From the NCBI GenBank assembly GCA_012800665.1, contig JAAZIW010000061.1, forward strand, positions 1-11,702: a stretch of DNA of 11,702 nucleotides, written 5' to 3'. The position numbers were made by a program, and so were the translations under genes. Shown here piece by piece: positions 1-4,626 of the stretch. The notes beneath the pieces are model-generated. The model did not search any database. It was given only the letters and a program-made list of their open reading frames with translations, and had not been told where the DNA came from. The DNA is from Rikenellaceae bacterium. GTDB taxonomy: Bacteria; Bacteroidota; Bacteroidia; Bacteroidales; UBA932. Every line of letters starts with the position of its first letter. Positions within the stretch are counted from its first letter, which is position 1.

Positions 1-959
1 ATCTGATGTTCAGCACTCAGTTCGGCAGCACAGGAGAGGGAGCGGACACTATTTATCTGCGCCCCGAAACCGCACAAGGCATTTTCGTGGACTATATAAA
101 TGTGCAGAAAACCGGCCGCATGAAAATCCCCTTCGGTATCGCTCAAATCGGCAAGGCTTTCCGTAATGAGGTGATTGCCAGGCAGTTCGTTTTCCGTATG
201 AGGGAATTCGAGCAGATGGAGATGCAATTCTTCTGCAAGCCCGGGACCGAAATGGAGTGGTTTGAATTCTGGAAGGCAGAGCGCCTCAAATGGCACGAAA
301 ACTTAGGGTTAGGAGCCGAAAACTACCGCTTCCACGACCATGAAAAGTTAGCTCATTACGCCAATGCCGCCACCGACATCGAGTTTAAATTCCCCTTCGG
401 CTTCAAGGAACTCGAGGGCATACATTCGCGTACCGATTTCGACCTGGCGAATCATCAGAGAATGAGCGGACGCAATCTGCAATATTTTGACCCGGAAACA
501 GGAGAAAAATTCATTCCCTACTGCGTAGAAACCTCAATCGGCTTGGACCGTATGTTCCTTTCCCTGCTTTCGCGCGCATATACCGTTGAGGAGTTGGAAG
601 GCGGAGAGAGCCGCGTGGTTTTAAGCCTTCCCGCCCCGCTCGCTCCCGTAAAAGTGGCCGTTCTGCCTTTGCTCAGAACGGATGAGCGTCTTACCGGCAA
701 GGCACAGGAGGTTATGGCTCTTCTTAAATACGACTTCAATTGCCAATATGAGGAGAAAGATACCATAGGCCGCCGCTACCGCAGGCAGGATGCCATCGGG
801 ACCCCCTTCTGTGTTACCATCGACCACGAATCATTGGAAGATAATTGCGCCACTATACGCGACCGCGACACTATGGCTCAAGAGCGGGTGCCTATCGCAG
901 AGCTTCGCGACAGAATTGATGCAAAGGTTAATCTGAATAATCTTTTAAGAAATCTTTAA
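1..959 (+). CDS. glyS: Glycine--tRNA ligase, C-terminal part (5' end outside window)
   Basis: Class II aminoacyl-tRNA synthetase that charges tRNA-Gly in the cytoplasm; this is the homodimeric (alpha2) type. The reading frame is open to the window edge (first whole codon at 3), so the ATG at 6 is internal and the N-terminal part is missing. Counting from that ATG, residues 18-30 hold the glycine-pocket segment YLRPETAQGIFVD, 52-55 the motif 2 arginine region FRNE, 66-73 REFEQMEM, and 179-182 the motif 3 GLDR. The anticodon-binding domain runs from about 212 to 305 (LAPVKVAVLPLL through the RYRRQDAIGTPFCVTID segment). The end is intact, with TAA at 957-959. It converges on the LOG-family gene and overlaps its end by 15 bp, with no hairpin terminator visible. 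Identification is firm; total length cannot be judged. Confidence 0.96.
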   Translation, partial: LMFSTQFGSTGEGADTIYLRPETAQGIFVDYINVQKTGRMKIPFGIAQIGKAFRNEVIARQFVFRMREFEQMEMQFFCKPGTEMEWFEFWKAERLKWHENLGLGAENYRFHDHEKLAHYANAATDIEFKFPFGFKELEGIHSRTDFDLANHQRMSGRNLQYFDPETGEKFIPYCVETSIGLDRMFLSLLSRAYTVEELEGGESRVVLSLPAPLAPVKVAVLPLLRTDERLTGKAQEVMALLKYDFNCQYEEKDTIGRRYRRQDAIGTPFCVTIDHESLEDNCATIRDRDTMAQERVPIAELRDRIDAKVNLNNLLRNL

Positions 960-1529
960 GGCAGCCACTGTTGATACCAAATCTGCCGGATTATCGGCGA
1001 CAATCAACGATTGGAGGTCTCCGGAGTTGGAAAAACCGGCGTCCTCCATATTTTTTATGAGCTCCAACAAAGGATTGTAATAGCCGTTAAGATTGAGTAT
1101 TGCCAATGGCTTATTATTGATAGTGCCGATTACATTTGCCTCAAAGAAGGAAAAAAACTCATGCATAGAGCCGTAGCTGCCGGGCAGCAGCACACATACA
1201 TCCACCAAACCCTCAATGGTGCGTATACGCTCATCCAAATCGACGGTTTCTATCACCTTATAGTCCTCGTAACCCTCGCCATCCTGAAAAACATCCAAGC
1301 CCTTCTGAGCATACTCTTTGCGCCCCTTGAAATTCTTGGGAAAAACGCCTGTCACTTTCCCCTTTCCCTCGCGCACCCCCTCGAACAGCGCTCCCATACT
1401 CCCTACTTTGGCTCCGCCATACACCACCTCTATGCCATTTTCGGCAAAAAGGCGGCCGGTTTCACGGGCGCTTTCACAAAACTCCGGACTGCTTCCGGGA
1501 CGGGAACCGAGATAAACTGCTGCTTTCAT
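945..1529 (-). CDS. LOG-family Rossmann-fold protein (possible nucleoside monophosphate phosphoribohydrolase)
   Basis: A 194-residue protein of the LOG / TIGR00730 family. Characterised members cleave the N-glycosidic bond of cytokinin or other nucleotide 5'-monophosphates; many are annotated only as putative lysine decarboxylases. Family marks in order: N-terminal strand VYLGSRPGSS (6-15), YGGAKVGSMG (37-46), then LLPGSYGSMHEF (114-125), which occupies the place of the usual PGGxGTxxE motif, and the KPLAILNLNGYYNPLL segment (140-155). The motif glutamate (E124) is kept, but Gly-Gly has become Gly-Ser and Gly-Thr has become Gly-Ser. The usual Arg-Lys pair before it appears as ERIRT (100-104), so the lysine is missing. 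It is the last gene of the minus-strand suf-folK operon, 20 bp after folK, with an A-rich leader and no Shine-Dalgarno. Family membership is solid; substrate and activity are unknown. Confidence 0.85.
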   Translation of the reverse strand: MKAAVYLGSRPGSSPEFCESARETGRLFAENGIEVVYGGAKVGSMGALFEGVREGKGKVTGVFPKNFKGRKEYAQKGLDVFQDGEGYEDYKVIETVDLDERIRTIEGLVDVCVLLPGSYGSMHEFFSFFEANVIGTINNKPLAILNLNGYYNPLLELIKNMEDAGFSNSGDLQSLIVADNPADLVSTVAALKIS

Positions 1530-1542
1530 ATTTTTTCTATTT

Positions 1543-1588
1543 AAGGGTTTTACAAAACTTCTTTTAATAAGGGCTTAACAAAACTTCT
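1543..1588. repeat. Imperfect 20-bp direct repeat at the 3' end of folK
   Basis: The 20-mers at 1543-1562 and 1569-1588 match at 18 of 20 positions and are offset by 26 bp. The right-hand copy encodes RSFVKPL near the FolK C-terminus. The left-hand copy contains the folK stop codon and the start of the spacer before the LOG gene. Because 26 is not a multiple of three, the two copies are read in different frames. I infer a small tandem duplication that set the present end of folK. Confidence 0.6.
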
Positions 1589-1987
1589 GCTCTCTATCTG
1601 CGGATGCGGAAGCGTCAATTCGGGGCTGTCTACGTGTATGGACTGCTTCGGTGTAGCGGCAGGGCAATATAGTAAAATGTCTATATCTATAATGCGATTA
1701 TGAAAAATTCTTCTGCCGTCAGGAGCAAATTCCGGCGTTTCCCTGCGCCCCATTTTATATTCTATCTCTTTACATATGCGAAGAATCGTGTTCGGACGGC
1801 GGCGGGTGCGGTAACGGGCAACGCAGTTCAAAAAATCCGGCCCCTCAAATCCAAGCGCCTTATTATCAAGCATTCCGGATTGTTTCTTGCGAGGACCGAG
1901 AGCGGTATCCAACATTGCAAGGGCTCTTTTCAAATTCGCCTTGCGGTCGCCGAGATTGCTGCCTAACAGTAAATATACCTCCGCCAT
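1550..1987 (-). CDS. folK: 2-amino-4-hydroxy-6-hydroxymethyldihydropteridine diphosphokinase (HPPK)
   Basis: FolK transfers pyrophosphate from ATP to 6-hydroxymethyl-7,8-dihydropterin, the step before dihydropteroate synthase in folate biosynthesis. The 145-residue protein is near the usual size for stand-alone HPPK. Visible motifs are LLLGSNLGDR (6-15), FLNCVARYRT (52-61, pterin pocket), the Mg-binding pair in IIDIDILLY (99-107; D101 and D103), and LPHPQIESRSFV (126-137). The arginine-rich loop (R81, R82, R92, R93, R98) fits the ATP-contacting region. The start ATG shares one base with the preceding gene's stop (TAATG), indicating coupled translation. It sits in a suf operon, an unusual partner for a folate gene. 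The C-terminus ends within a short direct repeat that may have arisen by duplication. Confidence 0.94.
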   Translation of the reverse strand: MAEVYLLLGSNLGDRKANLKRALAMLDTALGPRKKQSGMLDNKALGFEGPDFLNCVARYRTRRRPNTILRICKEIEYKMGRRETPEFAPDGRRIFHNRIIDIDILLYCPAATPKQSIHVDSPELTLPHPQIESRSFVKPLLKEVL

Positions 1988-2337
1988 TACATTTCGGGGT
2001 CAAAACCAAGCGCAATGCGGGCTTCATCGCTGAGCATGCTCCTGTCCCACAAGGGCTCGAACACCACCTCTATGGCGCAGGACTTTATACCCGGAGTCAG
2101 CATAACGCTCTCTCTTACCTCTGCCAACAAATAATCAGCCATGGGACAATTGGGGGCTGTGAAGGTCATTTTTATAGAAACCTCACGAGCCTTGTTGATA
2201 TTGAGTTCGTAAATAAGGCCGAGGTCGTAGACGTTTACCGGAATTTCGGGGTCGTAAACCTGTTTCAGAGCCAAAATCACCGCATCGTAAAGAGGCGCAA
2301 GCTCGCGCACATCTTCGGGTGTAAGTACTTCAGACAT
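1987..2337 (-). CDS. sufT: MIP18/DUF59 iron-sulfur cluster assembly protein (SufT-like)
   Basis: A small 116-residue stand-alone DUF59 protein. Members help mature iron-sulfur proteins, probably as a carrier or targeting factor; their exact chemistry is still debated. The hallmark DPEIPVNVYDLGLIY lies at 29-43, followed by the beta strand and APNCPM segment at 61-66, whose C64 is the conserved family cysteine, and the VVFEPLWD motif at 91-98. It overlaps the end of sufE by 8 bp, and its stop shares a base with the folK start, so it is tightly embedded in the operon. Its position directly after sufS and sufE supports a role in SUF-type assembly. No SufBCD genes are in the window. The family assignment is secure; the symbol is by analogy with DUF59 proteins of suf operons. 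Confidence 0.88.
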   Translation of the reverse strand: MSEVLTPEDVRELAPLYDAVILALKQVYDPEIPVNVYDLGLIYELNINKAREVSIKMTFTAPNCPMADYLLAEVRESVMLTPGIKSCAIEVVFEPLWDRSMLSDEARIALGFDPEM

Positions 2338-2746
2338 TATATTTTACCGCCTCCTCGCGGATTGTGTTTATCATAGATGCAAGGCCGCCGGCCCTTGTGG
2401 GGGAAAGATTCTCTTTCAGCCCTATGCTTTCGATAAAAGAAAAGTCATCCTCGGCTATTTCCTTCGGGGTGCGCCCGGAATAAACGTTTATTAGCAAAGA
2501 AATTATGCCTTTCGTGATCAAGGCATCGGAGTCCGCACTGAAAAAGAGTTTGCCGTCCCTGAAAGATGTATCCAGCCAAACCCTTGACTGGCAGCCCTTT
2601 ATAAGGCGGTCGTCGGTTTTGAGAGTATCCGAAAAAGGCTCTAATTTATTACCCAACTCTATCAGATATTCATATTTATCGAGCCACTCTTCGAACATCG
2701 AAAAATCTTCGACAACTGCTCTTTTTGCCTCTTCTATACTAATCAT
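2330..2746 (-). CDS. sufE: Cysteine desulfuration protein SufE
   Basis: SufE accepts persulfide sulfur from the cysteine desulfurase SufS and passes it to the SufBCD scaffold. The 138-residue product has the acceptor cysteine in RLIKGCQSRVWL (47-58; C52), the ITKGIISLLINVYSGRTP helix region (77-94), and a LSPTRAGGL segment (114-122) close to the family's LSPTRANGL. I start it at the ATG at 2746 because MISIEEAKRAVVEDF matches a normal SufE N-terminus. The same frame is open further upstream, but that stretch only overlaps sufS. The start overlaps the sufS stop as ATGA, so the donor and acceptor of the same sulfur are translated as a coupled pair. The far end overlaps the DUF59 gene by 8 bp. 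Confidence 0.95.
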   Translation of the reverse strand: MISIEEAKRAVVEDFSMFEEWLDKYEYLIELGNKLEPFSDTLKTDDRLIKGCQSRVWLDTSFRDGKLFFSADSDALITKGIISLLINVYSGRTPKEIAEDDFSFIESIGLKENLSPTRAGGLASMINTIREEAVKYNV

Positions 2747-3966
2747 TTTAACATTTTCAACGCCTTTTGCAGGCTCTTTACAAAATATTCCGCCTCTTCC
2801 TGCGTATTGTATGGCGCAAAAGATGCCCTTATCATACCCGTTACTCCATAACGCTCCATCAACGGCTGTGCGCACATCTGTCCGGAACGGACGGCAATCC
2901 CCATTTTATCCAAAATCAAGGCTAAATCCTCGTGATGAGCGCCTTTTACGGCAAGTGAGAAAAGGGGGATTTTATCTTCTATTTTTAATGGGTTTCCAAA
3001 AAGACGAAGGCCCTCTATTTGAGGCAAAGTCTCTAATAGATAATGCTTTATACCATCCAATTCGGGATATTCCCTGAATTTTTCCGCCCACCTGAAAGCC
3101 GGAACCAAGGTGGGAACTCCCGCCATATTCTGCGTACCCGCCTCGAATTTTTGCGGAACAGGGGCAAAGCTGCTTCCCGACCATTTCACGCTGCTTATCA
3201 TTTCACCGCCGCCCATATATGGAGGCATGCGGTCTAAAAGCTCTTTTCTCCCCCAAAGAACACCCGTTCCCGATGCGGCATAAAGTTTATGTCCCGAAAA
3301 AGCGTAAAAGTCCGCCCCTAAGGCCTTAACATCCACCTCGCAATGTGCGACACCCTGAGCGCCGTCAATTACCGTCAAAACGCCTCTTTTGCAGCAATAA
3401 TCGGAAATCTCGCGGACGGGGTTGATTATGCCCAGCACATTGGATATATGGGCAATGCAGCAGATTTTGGTGCGGCCGCTAACGAGCGAGGGTAATTCCT
3501 CTATACGGAGATAACCGTTTTCATCTACCGGCAACACTTTGATTTTAAGGCTCTTGCGCTCTGCCAAAAGCTGCCAGGGAAGGATATTAGAGTGATGTTC
3601 CGCCTCGCCTATAATAATTTCGTCTCCGGGACGGAGAAAGTTTTTCATTTCTCCAAGGCTGTAGGCCACAAGATTCAAGGCTTGGGTGGTCCCGCTGGTG
3701 AAAATTATCTCCTTTTCGGATGATGCGCCTATAAAGCGGGCAGCAGCAATACGCGCATTTTCAAATTCCTCTGTTGCGCGGTTTGCTATTGTATGTATGG
3801 CCCGATGAAGGTTTGCGCTGTATTTCGAAGACATTTCATCCCACTTGGCAATAACGCTGCGAGGGCGCAGAGAAGTGGCCGCATTATCCAAATAGACAAG
3901 CGGTTTGTTATATACCTTTACGCTCAACTGCGGAAATTCCGCTCTTAATTCTTTGATAGACGACAT
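2743..3966 (-). CDS. sufS: Cysteine desulfurase SufS (PLP-dependent)
   Basis: Takes sulfur from L-cysteine, leaving alanine, and holds it as a persulfide for SufE; first step of SUF iron-sulfur cluster assembly. The 407-residue protein has the full fold-type I aminotransferase layout: YLDNAATSLRP (25-35), HRAIHTIANRAT (54-65), EAEHHSNILPW (121-131), the PLP-contacting aspartate in VIDGAQGVAH (199-208; D201), the PLP lysine in AFSGHKLYAASGTGVL (K227), and FEAGTQN (274-280). The catalytic cysteine is C365 in VRSGQMCAQPLM (359-370). In many SufS proteins the residue before this cysteine is His; here it is Met (M364). It is the first gene of the minus-strand operon, driven by a TAnnTTTG element only 7 bases from the ATG, so its mRNA leader would be a few bases at most. 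Confidence 0.97.
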   Translation of the reverse strand: MSSIKELRAEFPQLSVKVYNKPLVYLDNAATSLRPRSVIAKWDEMSSKYSANLHRAIHTIANRATEEFENARIAAARFIGASSEKEIIFTSGTTQALNLVAYSLGEMKNFLRPGDEIIIGEAEHHSNILPWQLLAERKSLKIKVLPVDENGYLRIEELPSLVSGRTKICCIAHISNVLGIINPVREISDYCCKRGVLTVIDGAQGVAHCEVDVKALGADFYAFSGHKLYAASGTGVLWGRKELLDRMPPYMGGGEMISSVKWSGSSFAPVPQKFEAGTQNMAGVPTLVPAFRWAEKFREYPELDGIKHYLLETLPQIEGLRLFGNPLKIEDKIPLFSLAVKGAHHEDLALILDKMGIAVRSGQMCAQPLMERYGVTGMIRASFAPYNTQEEAEYFVKSLQKALKMLK

Positions 3967-3973
3967 AGGGATA

Positions 3974-3981
3974 CAAAGTTA
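3974..3981 (-). promoter_or_regulatory. Bacteroidetes -7 element for the sufS operon
   Basis: Read on the minus strand this is TAACTTTG, an exact match to the Bacteroidetes sigma factor -7 consensus TAnnTTTG. It ends 7 bases before the sufS ATG, so transcription should begin only a few bases before the start codon. No clear -33 TTTG is seen at the right distance. It shares a 41-bp spacer with the ruvA promoter. Confidence 0.65.
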
Positions 3982-3994
3982 GCATTTATTTCAC

Positions 3995-4002
3995 TATTTT
4001 TG
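3995..4002 (+). promoter_or_regulatory. Bacteroidetes -7 element for ruvA
   Basis: TATTTTTG matches TAnnTTTG exactly and ends 5 bases before the ruvA ATG, predicting a leaderless or nearly leaderless mRNA. There is no good -33 element. Thirteen bases separate it from the opposing sufS -7 element, so each promoter's upstream contacts fall on the other's core. Confidence 0.65.
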
Positions 4003-4007
4003 CAGAT

Positions 4008-4601
4008 ATGATCGATTACATTTCTGGGCGCGTTGTCGAACTTAACCCCACCCGCATTGTTATAGAAAACTCCGGTATAGGTCACGCAATGGAGATTTCC
4101 CTGCAAACCTATACTGCTTTGGAGAACAAAAGCGAAGCCACTGTTTTTGTACAACAACAGGTTAATCCGCGAGATGGAACAAGCGTGGACTACGGCTTTG
4201 CGGATAAAGAAGAAAGGGCTCTTTTCCGGCTGATAACGAGCGTTTCCGGCATGGGAGCCGCGTCTGCCCGGATGGTGCTGTCGTCTATGAGTACCGAGGA
4301 GTTTGAGCGGGCTGTTTTAAGTGAGGACATAAACCGCTTGAAATCGGTAAAAGGGATTGGTGTAAAAACTGCGCAACGCTTGATTCTTGAACTAAAAGAC
4401 AAGATAGTCAAGGGAGATGGAAAATCAGCAGAAGAAATCTTCAAAGCTATTGATAATCAAATAGTTGAGGAGGCGACACAGGCCCTTGTTATGCTTGGTT
4501 TCAATAAGTCGGCAGTCACCAAGGCCTTGCAAAAAATCGCGTCAAAAAAGCCGGAAGCAAAGGTGGAAGAACTCATCAAAGACGCCCTGCAAATTCTCTA
4601 A
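4008..4601 (+). CDS. ruvA: Holliday junction branch migration protein RuvA
   Basis: RuvA binds four-way DNA junctions and loads the RuvB motor for branch migration during recombination and repair. The 197-residue length is typical. Domain I, an OB fold, covers about 1-63 (starting MIDYISGRVVEL). Domain II follows YGFADKEER (62-70) with two helix-hairpin-helix motifs, ITSVSGMGAASARMVLSS (76-93) and LKSVKGIGVKTAQRLILEL (111-129). The C-terminal RuvB-binding domain III is about 150-197 (ATQALVMLGFNKSAVTKAL). The loop that carries the acidic pin, Glu-Asp in E. coli, here reads VNPRDGTSVDYGF (52-64), so one acidic residue seems lost. The gene stands alone, divergent from sufS. Its TAA forms the left end of the parS-like palindrome shared with mnmG. 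Confidence 0.96.
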   Translation: MIDYISGRVVELNPTRIVIENSGIGHAMEISLQTYTALENKSEATVFVQQQVNPRDGTSVDYGFADKEERALFRLITSVSGMGAASARMVLSSMSTEEFERAVLSEDINRLKSVKGIGVKTAQRLILELKDKIVKGDGKSAEEIFKAIDNQIVEEATQALVMLGFNKSAVTKALQKIASKKPEAKVEELIKDALQIL

Positions 4602-4626
4602 AATTGTTCCACGTGGAACAATTTTA
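4599..4626. terminator. 28-bp perfect palindrome joining the ruvA and mnmG ends (possible two-way terminator)
   Basis: Every base from 4599 to 4626 pairs with its mirror position about the centre at 4612/4613. As RNA it could fold into a 12-bp stem with an ACGT tetraloop, flanked on either strand by AAAA and TTTT. It sits exactly between convergent genes, where a shared terminator is expected. The ruvA stop (4599-4601) and the mnmG stop (4624-4626) are its two ends. The U tract is short (four), so terminator strength is uncertain, and the core is better explained as a parS site. Confidence 0.5.
4605..4620. promoter_or_regulatory. parS centromere-like site (ParB/Spo0J binding), copy 1
   Basis: TGTTCCACGTGGAACA matches at all fixed positions the ParB consensus TGTTNCACGTGNAACA and is fully palindromic. 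In bacteria with chromosomal ParABS, ParB loads at such sites near the origin, spreads, and recruits SMC/condensin to segregate origins. That consensus is established knowledge; its use in this organism is inferred. No parA or parB gene is in the window. Support comes from a second 15/16 copy 286 bp away and from the adjacent mnmG (gidA), a gene often found near oriC. Confidence 0.75.

Noticed and set aside
1011..1544. 177-codon plus-strand open frame opposite the LOG gene
   Set aside because: The minus-strand protein has clear family motifs; the antisense product has none and no promoter or ribosome site of note.
2747..2875. N-terminal extension of SufE by 43 residues
   Set aside because: It lies inside sufS, shows no family similarity, and the ATG at 2746 gives a normal SufE start with an ATGA overlap.
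2505..3077. 190-codon plus-strand open frame opposite sufE and sufS
   Set aside because: Shadow of two confidently identified genes.
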